A DNA stretch of 64,000 bases from Hippophae tibetana (GCA_037013495.1 CM072803.1:11178001-11242000); one strand, 5' to 3'. Shown: positions 36,916 to 49,659, numbered from the stretch's first letter. Numbers and translations are program-made. The notes: generated from the sequence alone by a model not told the origin.

Positions 36916-38332
36916 TGCCAAATGTGTTTCAACATGGTAACAATACAGGTATTATTAAATGATCTGCTCATAATCTGAAATATGTCTTAAGAAATAGACT
37001 TAAGTTTCAAGGCAAACTACTCCTCTTATGGAAGCGCATGTGAGGGGTTGGATATTTCACCCTCGCATGTCACATCTAATTGTAGGTCAATATTTCACCA
37101 TGGCATGTTGTATCTAAATGTGGGCTATTAATCTCTTCTGACAAGTTCCACCACTTCCTTCGAAAGGGGCCTCAATTCACCCCACTACTTCAGTATTAAA
37201 GCAATATAGACATAACAATTCACATATTTTTCATTGAGGTAGAGCATTTAAGTCCCTAGTTCTTTGGGGTATTTAGGGTATATGAGTCATCTATCCGCTA
37301 TAAGGCGATGCTTTATTCCTAGTTTGAAAATACCATCAGTGTAGCACGATGCAATAAAAGCCCCGTTTCTTAGGCTACGTGACATATTAGAGCTTAGATA
37401 TATGGCTTCCAATAGCAAGGCCATCTACCTTCCTTATTCGTAAGGATTACTTAATTGTTCCTTTGTAACAATGGAGTGGCATAGTAGCATTCGTCTAGCT
37501 ACCTGAGAGTCGAGATATGAAGTCCAAGATCTTCAAGTCAAAGTAAATGACCTGGATCACTTATGCATACAAGACCTAATCCAGTAACTCTTATATGACG
37601 GCTTGATTAGGAAACATTTATATGACGATCAGGTAGCACTTAAATGATGACATGATTTTATAGTTAATAACGAAACTCGAGGAGAACCTGAAGGGTTTAC
37701 CCTTTCAAACTCGGGTTAATAATAGAAATATACTCTTAACAACTTGGTAACCTCGCAAATAAGGGAGTTAATATAATATTTGGTATTATATAAATATCAG
37801 GTGCGTTACCTAACGACCTAGATCACATTGCCATAGGATGAACCACCTATTTTTCTTTTTTGAGACATGTTAAAATAAAATTGATAATAACTTACTTAAT
37901 GTGAATGTAGGTTGTTTGAATCTCGACTTAAAAATAGAGAATGAACTAGTTCTCCCTTTGACGTCGTTAAACGAATGAACTAAAAAATAGACTAAGTATT
38001 TTCCTAAACGGGCAGACATAGCAGAATAATAAGAAAACACTTAATGGGTCAAAATTCTATAAAAATAAATTTGAGTTAAAAACGTATGGTAAAAGTAAAT
38101 TTCTTCACTATTTATAAAGTGAGCGGGAAGCTGAAAGGTTTAACTAAAAAATAAAACTAATTAAAGGAATATTGTTTGTAGTTAAATAACCTCGCGATCG
38201 AAAATTATATCGTCTGAGTGGCCGTTATATACTTAGATACATTGAATCGTTTAAAGTGGATTATTTAAATTAAAATCAACAAACAAATATTATTCTATTG
38301 ACTTCTCAAAATCAAGAGAATAGAGGAGCTAA

Positions 38333-38804
38333 TGTTTGGTATTAAATATGTAATGGATATACGACCTAATAAGTATAGTTACCCCGCTAGGGTATAACGA
38401 AGATCTAAGGCTAGCTTAACAAATGGTTTGGGCCCAAAAAGCTTGGTAGAACGTACAACCCAGTCGACAAAAGTACCTCGTTATCAAACGGTGAGGTCTT
38501 AGATCTCAAGACCTAGTGAAACTATGATATCCTGACGTGATCATGGTCCTCCCTCTCCGTGAGCGACCTATATATAGCGATCTCCATTTATTTGTGTGTA
38601 ACACTTGTAGCAATCTACTTTCTATTTTTCTTTACATATGTAACCATGTGTACAGGCCGTTTATATGTACCTTGCCACGTACGTAGGATGTTATACATAT
38701 ATATACCCCTTAAATGAGGAGAATACAGGATCTATTCATTTGTCCATTTTTCCATTTCTCTCTAAAGTCACTAGAATCTCTAACAAGAAAATTCTCTCCA
38801 AACA
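38333..38804 (+). repeat. 3' LTR of the element in the MULE (472 bp)
   Basis: It begins TGTTTGGTATTAAATATG and ends CTCTCCAAACA, followed by the duplication ggtgg at 38805-38809. Confidence 0.9.
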
Positions 38805-38809
38805 GGTGG

Positions 38810-39297
38810 CAATTGAGTCGTTTACCTTGTAAGCATAATGTTGCTTGTATTATGGATAGAAGGTATAAGATTGCGGAATATGTACATACATATTTTACAA
38901 AGGCTTCGTATTTGAAGACATATTTATCTTTGAATCACCCCATTCCATCCGAAAAGGAGTGTGTTATGATGTTTGGTAAGCAACAAATACTTTCACCAAT
39001 TTATAAATCAAAGAAAGGAAGACCACCATCTGAGAGACATAGGGAAGCTACTAAACTAGAGAAACATAAGAGGTCGCAAGGATTGAAATGTGGGTATTGC
39101 AATCAATTTGGACATAATCAGAGGACATGTAGGGAGAAGTTAAAGAATCCAACTATTGAAACTCTGGTAAAATTGTAACTATTTATTTATTAAATATATT
39201 TGGTTGATTATATTTAACTTTAAATTGTTTGTAGGAAACAACTTCAAAGAAGGTGGTCAAGAAAAAACAAAACAAAAGAACTAATCAAATTCAGGTA
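38810..39297 (+). pseudogene. MULE transposase, C-terminal part after the insertion
   Basis: Translation resumes with QLSRLPCKHNVACI, completing the SWIM finger (C-x-C upstream of the insertion, C-x-H here). After PIYKSKKGRPPSERHRE comes a CCHC knuckle CGYCNQFGHNQRTC, a usual MULE C-terminus. A likely donor near 39170 and an acceptor TTTGTAG near 39235 join a short basic last exon (ETTSKKVVKKKQNKR). Confidence 0.85.
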
Positions 39298-39729
39298 ATG
39301 TAATGTATAATATATTCATTATGTATTACTTCTTATACCATAAATTAATTTACTGTTCATGAATCAGGTGATATATAGTAATGATGCAATCAATAAGAAG
39401 TAGAATATGAGAGAATCAACAAGTCAAAGTGAGCTTTCTGAAATGGGACTTTGATTTGTTCTATAATTTTTATTTTAAAATATGTAAGTAAATGTGACAA
39501 TGAGAGAAAATCTTTTGTAACTCAAAGTTCATGTATACATCAGGTTTTTGGGGATATGACATGAACTTTGTAGCTTTTTGTATATTTAAACTCATTTATG
39601 GTGTCCCCTCCCCTTAAATATTGTAAGAATTTATATTGTAATATAGACTGTAAATGTGGATGTGAACTGTTATTGAACATGTTAGTAAGGAATGCGAATG
39701 TGAACGTGGATGTGAATATTTATAGCTTA

Positions 39730-40240
39730 TTATTGATCAGAGGTGTTTTTGATGATTATTTATAACATGTTATTGAGAAGTAAGGGTATTTTTGAAAAAT
39801 ATTTTATATCATGTTATTGAGAAGTAGAGGTATTTTTAATGAAGATAAACTAAATATTGTAGTAGGGGTATTTTTGATGAGCATAAATTAAATATTGTAG
39901 CAAAGACATTTTTGATGAAGTTAAATTAATTATTGTAGTAGAGATATTTTTGATGAAATTAAATTAATTATTATATCAAGGGTATTTTTGAAGAAAAACA
40001 AAACCTCAAGGGTATTTACGATAATATTTTCAACGACAATATTCAAAAAACTATATAGACAAGGGTAGAAAAGACTTTTTCAGATATGGATGTAATTTTT
40101 CACGTTTTTTTTATGCTTCTGTTAAATAATAAGGGTATTTTTAAAGATACCTTAAATCTCTGGGGTATTGTAGTTTTTTTTTAAACGTTAAGGGTATTTC
40201 AGAAGATATTGAAAACCTTGGGGGTATTTTTGATTTTTTC
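39730..40240 (+). repeat. Degenerate tandem repeats around GGTATTTTTGATGA
   Basis: About seven units of 38-60 bp, each with GGTATTTTTGA(T)GA followed by AAATTAA and TATTGTAGTA, fill most of the interval. The last part gives the TACCCC-rich candidate MULE terminus when read on the minus strand. Confidence 0.6.
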
Positions 40241-40315
40241 CCTTAAGGAGTAATAACATGCTAATAAGTTAACATTATTATATAGAACCTTACATCAAGA
40301 GGGATGTATGTTGAC

Positions 40316-40678
40316 TAGGGGTGTCCACCGGTCCGGTTTTGGGGAAAAACATCTAACCAGATCGGATCGTTTGAAACAGTTTTAATTAATACAAATCGTT
40401 TGATTTATAAAACTGTTCAGTTCGGTCCGGTCTGGTTTCCGGTTTAGTTCGGTTTTTGGACACCTTTAATAAGAAAATAATGTGAAAATTTTAATATATT
40501 ATTAAACCAGTCCAGCCCGGTTCAACCGGTTTAAAAATTAATACAAACCGAACTGAATCGTTTGAAAAACAATTTTAATAAATACAAACCAGATCGGACC
40601 ATTTGATTTGTAAAATTGTTCGATCCGATCCAATTTTCCGATTTGGTCCGATCTAGACCAGTTTATAAATACCTCAAA
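40316..40678. mobile_element. MITE, GGTCCG-rich, hAT-like, right end degraded
   Basis: It starts TAGGGGTGTCCACCGGTCCGG. The body is a long imperfect palindrome of GGTCCGG, GATCGGA and AACCGGTT-type words. Its centre (ATAATGTGAAAATTTTAATA) is the reverse complement of the centre of the second MITE at 43290, so the two are in opposite orientation. The right terminus and the target duplication are not clear. The frame at 40538-40777 is not a gene. Confidence 0.7.
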
Positions 40679-40689
40679 AAAGTGTTTGT

Positions 40690-41130
40690 GATTATTCCAA
40701 AAGAAATGAAACAAAAGATACGATAGAGTTAGGATAGTTATTGTATGAGATCTACATAATGCTAGATGCATAGGCACATACTAGATTGATATGAACATCA
40801 TGAGTTGTCTTGTAATAAAACCGGTTGTTGTTGATACTTTCTTCTCTGTTCTTTCTTCCATAACGCGAGCTCGGAGATGGAAGAGATAAGAGGGCCCTAT
40901 GTAGAATGTGTTGACTTTGTATTTAATCAAATAGTACAGAGTGGATGATAAAATGCTAAAGATAATAATTTTTTAGTTTAATAATGCAAAATATAAAAAA
41001 ATTATATGATTATATAATAATACTAATATTGAGAGATTAAAGAGATATTTCTTACCTTTTCAAGAAAGTGTAAGTTAAGGGTATCAAATGAAAAAAAGCA
41101 TTAATTTTGTATTTATTATTCTTTTAAGTA

Positions 41131-41161
<31 letters not shown>

Positions 41162-43280
41162 ATTATTTTTGTTTCTTAACTTTTTAGACGGTAAATAATT
41201 TTAATTTTTTTTCATATAACAAGAAAAGAAAAAGGTCTAAACTTGTTAACAGAACCAAGTATGTAGGTCCACTTGTAGGATGTTTTCGTAATTTGTATAA
41301 GTCAATTTTGGTTTGAGTTTTCCTAAATTGCTATATTTGATTTGGTTTGCCTACGGAACGACCTCACCCTACAGTAACATCCCCAACTAAAATATATTAT
41401 GAATTATTTAGACAAAATAAAATAAATGACCCATTTAGTTCTATACTTCTAGCCATTCCCTTTTTGAATTAGTTTATTTTTTTCTGGGTGGTAAGCTAAC
41501 AAATAATCATCTAATTATTATTAAACTCAAAAATATATAATTTAATTTTATTAATTAATAAAAATAATACTTAATTTATAATTAATGACATAAATAATTA
41601 AGTTATATTTTTAATAATAAATTTATACAATTAATAAGAAATTTATTCATAAATTTGTATCAATAATAAAAAATTTATAATATGTTTATAATTTTTATTA
41701 TAACTTAATAATATATTCATTAATTTGGCATTTTTTTATACTTCCTCGTTTTCTCTCTCTCTCTCTCTTTTTCTTTTTTTCCTTTTGCTTTTTATAAGTA
41801 AAATATTCCACGTCTTCTCTATATTACTCTTGGATTCTACCTTGATACAGCTGTATAACGCTTTTAACGTCTATGAATGTAGCGCTTTTAACTTGGCCCA
41901 AAAAAATACAATGCTTTTCCTTTATTTTTTTCTTCCTTTTGTTTCAGAAATTTTAAGATGATATTTATCAACTTATAAATTCTAAAATAATTAAACAATT
42001 TAGAATTAATCTCATTTGTCCTATAAAAAGAAAATTAAATATATAAAACGTTTGACATAATTTAATATATATTATATTATAAATAAAGAAATATATTATA
42101 GATTAACTTAATAAGTTCTAAGTTATCAAATAATTATTATCACGAAATAATATCATTAAAAAAATTATCAATAATTATCTTTTAATTGTTAAAAATAGAT
42201 AATTATAAAAAGGTAAATATAATGTTACAATGAATTTATTTATACAAAATATACATCAAGTTACTTATATTCCTTCTAGTACTTTTCTACCACAATAGAA
42301 AATAACATCCATAAACACACTTTTTTTTATTAATTATAACAAAACTAGACTTAAGCATTAACGTATCAAAATTATATGAATATGTGAAATGAAATTGAAA
42401 AGTGTTTTACCCATAACCAAAACTAAAATATTATATTACACCCAAAACCAAAACCATCGTGAATAAATTTAGAAAACCACTATCGGATAACGGTTATACA
42501 TTTTAACTCAAAAAATCAAATTTTAATATATTTTAATTTTGAAAAGGTTCAAAAACATCAAATTTAACAAATAAAATTTATAAATTTAAAATAATATACA
42601 ATATGTTACTTAATATTTTTATCCATAAATATTTTTTATCCTTAAAATATATAAATTTATAATTTCGGATGGTGTGATTGGATTACCTACCAAACCAAAC
42701 CCAAATCCCAAATTTTAAACAAAATAATAATTAAACATGAAAATCAATTTAAAATTTACTTCTTTAAATTGAATATGTTCAAATATTACCCTAACTTATA
42801 GATAGTTTTGATATCTTTAAAAAGCCACTATCCTCGAGTTGGTTTACGGTTATAACAAGATTTTTTGTCTCATAAATATAATATCATCTAATATTAATAA
42901 AAATTGATATTAATATTATAAAATATCAAAATAAAATGTTTTTGGATATTTAAAAGAAAAAAGAAATCAGCATCATTGGTAGGTAAATTCGTTTCTACGC
43001 TGAATTGCTGATATTGCGGTAGTGAGACTAGGTATAATATAACACATTCTTGCTATGCCTGGGACGTTAACTATAAAAAAACATATGATACAATGTCATC
43101 AACGGTGAGGATGGTTTATTTCATTTAATAAAACATTTAATTAAAGTTGACTAATTTGATTTTTTTTATGAGTAATTTACACCAGTACTCCTAGTGTTCT
43201 TTTAATGTCCCAAAACTCCTCAAGGTTTGTTTTAATAACACATACTTACCCGAGATTAGACATAACCACTAAAATAACAC
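40690..43280. other. AT-rich intergenic stretch with an (AT)n run
   Basis: No gene was supported. An (AT)n microsatellite lies near 41137-41161 and a CT run near 41750-41770. The short frame at 41725-41961 is T-rich sequence with no protein features. Confidence 0.5.
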
Positions 43281-43289
43281 TCTTAATAT

Positions 43290-43677
43290 TAGGAGTGTCC
43301 ATAAATCGGACCGGATCAAACCAAATCATAAAACTGGACTGAATCGTAAAATCAGACCGAATTGGACTGGATCGAAAGGGTTTTACAAATTAAACGATTC
43401 GTTCGATTTGTACTAATTTTAAACCGTTTGAACCGGACCGGATCGGACCGGTTTAATAATATATTAAAAATTTCACATTATTCTTCATTAAATGTATAAA
43501 AAAATCGAATCAAATCAGACCAAACCGTTTTATAAATCAAACGGTCCGGTCTGATTTGTATTAATAAAAACCATTTCAAACGGTTCGATCCGGTCCGGCC
43601 CGAGTAATATAAACGGTCCGATCCGATTAAAGTTTTTTAACCAAAACCGGATCGGACCGTACCGTTGGACACTCCTA
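43290..43677. mobile_element. Complete MITE, hAT-like, 388 bp
   Basis: Perfect 12-bp terminal inverted repeats TAGGAGTGTCCA/TGGACACTCCTA bound the element. The 8-bp duplications cttaatat (43282-43289) and cttaatac (43678-43685) match at seven of eight bases, as expected for hAT elements. The interior is a long palindrome rich in GGTCCGG and GATCGGACC, with an AT-rich loop. It has no coding capacity. The frame at 43530-43724 is spurious. Confidence 0.85.
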
Positions 43678-44544
43678 CTTAATACAATGGTGTTAGATAA
43701 AGATAAATTATTTATTATTTGCATAATATGTGATAAAATATTACTCTAAATTAATATAATTTAATATTAATATAAAATTTTATTTAAGAAAAATATTCGA
43801 TAAGAGATTGAGAGAAATTAATTTGATTGATGTGAAATATATTATAAGAATAATGAATAACATTTTTCTCATTGTACCACAATATTAGATAATTATTATT
43901 TTTTCATAAAATCAGAGTTATTAAATTATTTTAAATAAAAATCAAATATCTAATAATAAAATTAAAAAGGTGATTAAGTAAATGAAAAAAAATAATAAGA
44001 AAAAAATGAGAGAACTCAAGCTCTCGCTCTTCGATTAAAAACTTACTTGTTTCATTTAAATGTGCTAAAGAGGCTACAATGTTCCTGGTTCTCAACTTCC
44101 AATAAGTGAAACCTATAATTATATACTTGAAAAATTGGGGTTGATACGTTGGACATATCTATCTTTGTTTTGTTATATTTTCAATTTTTATTTTTTATTT
44201 TTAATTAGATAGATTATCTCTATTTAAATTTTTAGTATTTATTTTGTTCAATTTTAACAATAATGATACCTCCGAATTATAATTATTCATTCAAATTATT
44301 ATTAAAATTTATCAAAATAATATTAGTAACTTAAATAAGAGTAATCCAGAAAAAGGTTGAAAATAAAGATAAAAATGATAACAAAATAATAATAGAGTAC
44401 TTCAAAATTACCTATTCCTAAAAAACATTAAATGGATTTTTATGAAAAAGAGTTAAAAAGTTCTTTCTTACTACTATAATAAAGAATATTTAAGTTGAGA
44501 TTTGAAGTTTGTTTTTTTCCTTAAAACTCACTTATAATGAATTT

Positions 44545-44758
44545 TAAGTCGGTATGAGACGTAATGTTGTTTGTACATGTCAATCGACCTGTAATTTTAA
44601 TTTGATTAACACGTCGAACTGACGCTACACGTTGACTCGCATCAGTTGATGTGTACGTGTCAATTGACGTTACACATGGTTCGCGTCAGTTGGTGCATAG
44701 AATCGACGCTACGTCCTACGTGTAGCATCGATTGACATATAGAACTAACACTACGTGT
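44545..44758 (+). repeat. Subterminal repeats of the CACTA element, left side
   Basis: Variants of TCAATTGACGTTACAC recur: GTCAATCGACCTGTAA, GTCAATTGACGTTACAC, GAATCGACGCTACG, CATCGATTGACATATAG and related CGTCAGTTGGTG. In CACTA elements such arrays bind the element's own DNA-binding protein. The right side (54310-54435) has different words around AAATCGATT and AAATTGATTTTAA. Confidence 0.6.
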
Positions 44759-45602
44759 CTTTTTTTCCTTTTTCTTCTTCTTCTCCCCATCTGCTGACAA
44801 TTTCAACTTTGTCTTCTCATTTCTCACACAAAACCGTGTGTTCCTCTAGTTTTCTTTCTCAATTTCTGACCATATCCGACAACCATTTTTGGCACCATTA
44901 GTTGGGTTTTGTTCATCTCTAATTTCTGATCCAAACCCACCATTTTTTAAACATAATACTCAATTTCCATACTAATTTTTCTTCACTTTCTCACTTACTA
45001 AACACAATTTTCCTTTATTTTCTTCATTTTATCACTTGTTTGACTCTTGTAAGTATTTATATAAATTATTTTATACTTATTATTGGCTTTTTAAATTTTT
45101 ATATAAATTTGGTAAAATTATTTTTTTATTTTAATGTATATTATGTATTATTGATTATTTGTACATATTTTTATGTTATGTATTTTTATTCAAGTTTAGA
45201 AGATAATAAGATATTTTTATTTATTTATTTTAATCAATTTTATGTTATATATATATTATTTTATTTTAAACTTAAAGTTTTTAAAAATTATTATTATTTC
45301 ATGCATATATGAAATACATGAAATATATATTGTTAATATTATATATATATATATATATTATTAATATATTTAATGTTTATTTTAATGTGTTATGTAGGTT
45401 GTGTATTATATATACTTTTAATAAAAAAATTAAAATTTATTATTATTACATGCATTTATATATATATTTGGATTTTATGTATTTATTTGTATATGATTTT
45501 TTGATCGATATTCTAATAATTTATAACTTTACATATAATAATAGTTGAAATTTATTGATGATTAATACATTTATATTTTATTAGATACATATTTAATTAA
45601 TA

Positions 45603-47070
45603 TGTTTAATGATAGCAATAGAAAATGGACAAATATTGGATATCAAAATGTAGAATTAAGCAGGACTATATTTCTGGAGTTGAAACTTTCTTTTTCTTTG
45701 AATTTGCCGGTAGAAATAGTAATAATGAAATTAGTATGATGTCCATGTATTAAATGTAAAAATGAGAAATTTCATAATGTTGATAAGGTCAAGTATCACC
45801 TTATCTATAATGGCATTCTTTTGAGTTATAAATGTTGGTATTATCATGGAGAAGATATTGATAATACACATGGAGAAGAGACAAATAAGGATATGAGTGG
45901 ATTATTTACATCTTATCAGAATAGGCATTCCATACATAATGTATAGACAGAAAATATGTTTCATGCTGTTGAAGATGAACTATATGAGGATGATTCTGAA
46001 ACCTTTAAAAAACTTCTAGAAGATACCGAAAAGCCGTTGTATCTAGAGTGTAAGAAATACACTAAAATGTTGGGATTAGTTCATTTGTACAATGCGAAGG
46101 CAAAAAATGATTTTTATGACAAGGGATTTACAAAATTACTAAATGTACTAATAGATATTGTTTTAGGGTAATGAGTTGCCATCTTCAATGTATAAAGTAA
46201 AGAGATCTCTTAGTCGATTTGGCATGGAATATCATAAGATTTATGTTTGTCTAAATGATTATCTGATGTGTAAAGAATCGAGATGGAAACATACTACAAA
46301 TGAGATAACACCTAAGAAAGGCATGCTCACATAGATTTTTTGATACTTTTCTCCGATTTCTTGCTTTCATAGGTTGTTCAAAAGTAAAAAGACACCAAAG
46401 ATGTTAACTTGGCATTCATAGAATCGATCTGAGGATGGGAATTTACATTATCCTCCTGATTCTCCAAATTGGAAAGTAGAAGATAATTTATCCCCTCAAT
46501 TTGTATCTAATCTGCACAATCTTTCTCTTGCCATTATTGCTGATGGAATTAATCTACATAGTTTCCTTAGTAGTAGATATAGCTATTGGTCAGTAATTAT
46601 GATAACATATAACCTTCTTCCCTGGTTGTGTATGAAAAGAAAATTCATGATGCTAACATTATTGATCTTAGAATCGAAACAACCTATAGTTGATATTGAT
46701 GTGTATTTGTAGCCTCTGATAAATGATTAAGGACATTGTGGAATGATAGTGTAAATGTTTATGATGCACATAAAGAAGAATATTTTAACTTTAGAGGGGT
46801 TCTTTGATGGACAATTAATGATTTTCCTGCCTATGGAAACTTATCAGGACATGCAACAAAAGGTTATATGGGATGTCCTATTTGTAGTGATGACATTTCT
46901 ACAACTTATCTTGTTCATGGAAAAAAGATGTCTTATAGAAGACATGGAAGATTTATTTCATTTGGACATAAGTTTAGATACCAAAAGAAACATTTCGATG
47001 GTAAAAAAGATCATGATCTTGCATCAAGACCTTTGCAAGATGTTGAGATATTAAGGCAATTGAATGGTAT
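45603..47070 (+). pseudogene. TNP2-like CACTA transposase, first part
   Basis: The first segment carries the transposase-associated domain (CPCIKCKNEKFHNVDKVKYH, then CWYYHGED, near 45740-45860). It is followed by FGMEYHKIYVCLNDYL and SRWKH. After a gap, DGNLHYPPDSPNWK and the core TINDFPAYGNLSGHATKGYM (near 46810-46870) and GCPICSDDISTTYLVHGKKM follow, all typical of TNP2. Several in-frame stops and shifts occur (near 45738, 45945, 46168, 46335, 46710). The enzyme normally cuts the CACTA ends; this copy is dead. Confidence 0.85.
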
Positions 47071-47611
47071 GATGATAACTGTATTTTATATAGTTATTTT
47101 CATCTATTTTATTAATTATAATTGCTATGTTCTTGAATTTTTTGGTTAATTTTAGTAAAATAATTAAGTATTTACCTTTTATGTTTTAAGAAATACATTT
47201 TTAATAAAATTAAATAATTTGAATTAAAACCGTACTTAATTGCTAATTTATGTCCACAAATATAAATTCAAATAATAGAGTTCTTAATTGCGATTTATAA
47301 AAATCAAAAATATAATTTAAATTAAAATCGGGCTTAATTTTAATTATTAAAAGTTTTAAAAATTTAATTTAAATTAGAAAATGGCTTAACTGTAATTAAA
47401 GAAAGTGTAGAAATTAATTTGAATTAAATTTGTGGGTCAAAATGAAATTAATAAAAAGTTGAATTTTTGCGCAGGAGAAGAGCTACTCGCGACATTCACA
47501 ACACCCAACACACACAGCTCGATCATCCCATCAACGGTCAAGATTGGGCGCGTGAAATACAGACGCAACAAAAACGAATAGGCCGGAATTCCTGAAGCGC
47601 GTAGCTCGGCA

Positions 47612-47882
47612 CACGTGGGGCCCACCAGCCGCACAGACTGGCGTGCAGGGTGGGACCCACATGTCGGCTGTGCAGAATTTCCCCGAGGCGCATCGCTCAC
47701 CGTTGGATCAATTGAACGGTCCAGATTGAAGCACGTGGAACCAAGTTGTCGCGCACCGAGCCACTCGTTTACAAATCCCGTGCGACGTGGTTCATCCAAG
47801 CAGCATGCACCCTCACGTTTCAACGAAAAATAAGTAGCCACGTGTCTCCTAAATATTCCAGCCAATAACATGACGACACGTG
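47612..47882. promoter_or_regulatory. Cluster of four CACGTG (G-box) palindromes in the solo LTR
   Basis: Exact CACGTG at 47612-47617, 47732-47737, 47839-47844 and 47877-47882. G-boxes are bound by plant bZIP and bHLH factors in light and abscisic-acid responses. The location in the U3 part of an LTR suggests a promoter role, which is inference. Confidence 0.5.
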
Positions 47883-48161
47883 ACATGTATTTGGTAAAAT
47901 AAAAATGCAGAAACGGTCCCCACTTCCAGCCATTAACATGTTCCAGCGCGTGGAAATCTCTTGCGTTGCGGTCCATCTATTCTCCTTGTGCCCAGCCTGC
48001 CTATCCAATGAAAATCTGCCATATGTCTCTGTATTTCTCGTAGCCAATCACATGGCGACACATGGCATGCATAAAAAGAAAAAAATCAGAAACGCGCAGA
48101 ATGGTTTTCACGCGTGTTGTTATTTTAATTCCCCCATTCATTTTCCCCCACTGATAAAAAT

Positions 48162-48162
<1 letters not shown>

Positions 48163-48200
<38 letters not shown>
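48163..48200. repeat. (AAT)n microsatellite
   Basis: About twelve ATA/AAT units in a row, within the solo LTR. Confidence 0.9.
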
Positions 48201-49222
48201 GAATAATTGGAAAGTGGGGATATATTTTGTACACGAAAATCATTTTGGGAGTTTTTTCAGTTTCAGTTTTTTTTCTTTCATTTTTTTTCAACGCACAGTT
48301 CTTTTTTTTTCTTTCTCTCTTGACCATTTTTCATTTTTCCTCTCTGCGTGTTTGATTTAACATGCAGAATGTTTTATTTTTGACTTTTTTTGTTGTATTA
48401 TCTTAGGGAAATTACAGAGAAAGAAGACGACGAAGAAGAAGGAAAGGGAAGAAATTATTTTTTATTGAGGAATCGTGAAAGAGTTTCTCCTAACCTATTT
48501 TCTTTTAATTTTTGTTTCTCTACAATGTTTTATTTTTGTGGTGTTGTAATTTTAATTTCTGCTATGAACTAATTTATTTGTTCTAGGATTGCAGTGTAGC
48601 GTAAATTATAAAACTTGAATTAATTATTTTTGAATGATTTATGAAACTGTTTTAAGTTGTTTATTTTATCTGTGTTTAATGCTTTTAATTATTGGAAGAT
48701 TAATTAACTGATATGTGACACTTAAATAAACTTGAAAAAAGAATTTTTGTGTGTTACTCCTGATAAAATAACGTATATACATAAGGGATAGAAATATACT
48801 TTTATTGTATGTGTAACTGTTTGAGAACTCAGAACTTAATAAATCTGGTTGAATTTAATTCTCATAGGAATATAGTAAATCATTTTAACTAGATGTGTCT
48901 ATATGGAGCTTGAAAGAGATATATGGATAAATTAGGAGTTCTTGGTTAACAACTTAAAACATGAGAACATAAATCAAGAGAGAATAAAATATTCAAGTGA
49001 ATTAATTTGGGTAAACTGCAATCCTAGAATTTTCATAAAAACTGTTAAAAAGAAAAATTATTAGTTAAATCAAACTGCATCAAATTATTGATTGTTTGGA
49101 TAAAATCAGGTTTAAATAATTTTAGTAATTAACGAAAGTTGGTAACAATTCTCTGTGGGAACGATAATTTACTTATCATATTATTACTTGTGACCGTGTA
49201 TACTTGCACGATTTAATGTTCT

Positions 49223-49659
49223 TATAATAAGACAACATATGACATTCAAACGATATGGAAAGATGAAAAAAGAATACTCATTAATGGAGGGAAATGAAAG
49301 AAGTCAACTAATAAAAAGGTTGAAAATGAAAATGTTACTCAATTAGTAGATCATGATTGTTGGAATAAAAAAACAATATTTTGGGAATTATCTTGTTGGG
49401 AAGACCTACACAAGTGTCACATCTTAGATGTCATGCACATTGAGAAAAATTTATGTGAGATCTTGATTGGTACATTACTTAATATACCTGGAAAAATGAA
49501 GGATGAAATTAAAGCAAGATTGAGTTTAAAGAAATTGGACATACGACCTGAATTGGCACCAAGGGTAGAAAATGATAAGAATCAAACATACTTGTCATCA
49601 ACATCATATATAATGTCAACAAAAAGAAAGATGTGTTTTGTAAATATTTGGCGGGTGTG
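49223..49659 (+). pseudogene. TNP2-like CACTA transposase, second part
   Basis: After the solo LTR the translation reads TTYDIQTIWKDEK, then FWELSCWEDLHKCHILDVMH and IEKNLCEILIGTLLNIPGKM, followed by IKARLSLKKLDIRPELAP. This is the conserved 'LDVMHIEKNVC...GTLL.I.GKTKD' stretch of TNP2. The frame is cut at 49659 by an LTR of the TGATGAG family. The remaining C-terminal TNP2 sequence was not found after it. Confidence 0.85.

Larger units (their letters stand above)
32518..38804 (+). mobile_element. LTR retrotransposon without coding capacity (LARD-like) inside the MULE transposase
   Basis: The duplication ggtgg (32513-32517 and 38805-38809) flanks the insert exactly, and the MULE frame continues across it. 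LTRs are 32518-32983 and 38333-38804. After the 5' LTR comes TGGCGCCGTCTGTGGGAAC (32986-33004), a TGGCGCC-type primer-binding site common in plant Ty3/gypsy elements. AAGAGAATAGAGGAGC precedes the 3' LTR as the purine tract. The 5.3-kb interior has no recognisable gag or pol. Instead it carries tandem arrays and a 33-base C run. The 5' LTR lacks the TG that starts the 3' LTR, suggesting loss of two bases after insertion. Confidence 0.9.
47134..49217 (+). repeat. Solo LTR of an Athila/Tat-like gypsy element inside the CACTA
   Basis: The right part (CTCTGTGGGAACGATAATTT near 49151, then ACTTGTGACCGTGTATACTTGCACG) resembles the ends of long Athila/Tat LTRs; the resemblance is from memory. A 5-bp direct repeat gttct (47129-47133 and 49218-49222) would make the insert 2084 bp, starting TGAATTTT. 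The last bases are not CA, so the ends are tentative. The TNP2 frame resumes just after. A GC-rich part (47470-48060) holds four CACGTG palindromes, and an AAT microsatellite lies at about 48163-48200. Long frames at 47437-48360 are artefacts of this GC-rich part. Confidence 0.55.

Noticed and set aside
36777..36971. 64-codon minus frame with a poly-Gly run
   Set aside because: It is a translation of the C homopolymer.
40538..40777. 79-codon minus frame
   Set aside because: It covers a palindromic MITE; 43530-43724 is rejected for the same reason.
45040..45548. Tyr/Ile/Phe-rich frames of 79-90 codons
   Set aside because: They reflect extreme AT content between the CACTA left end and TNP2, and no domain is present.
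47437..48360. Frames up to 179 codons on both strands
   Set aside because: They lie in the GC-rich part of the solo LTR. No domain was seen and the frames overlap each other antisense.
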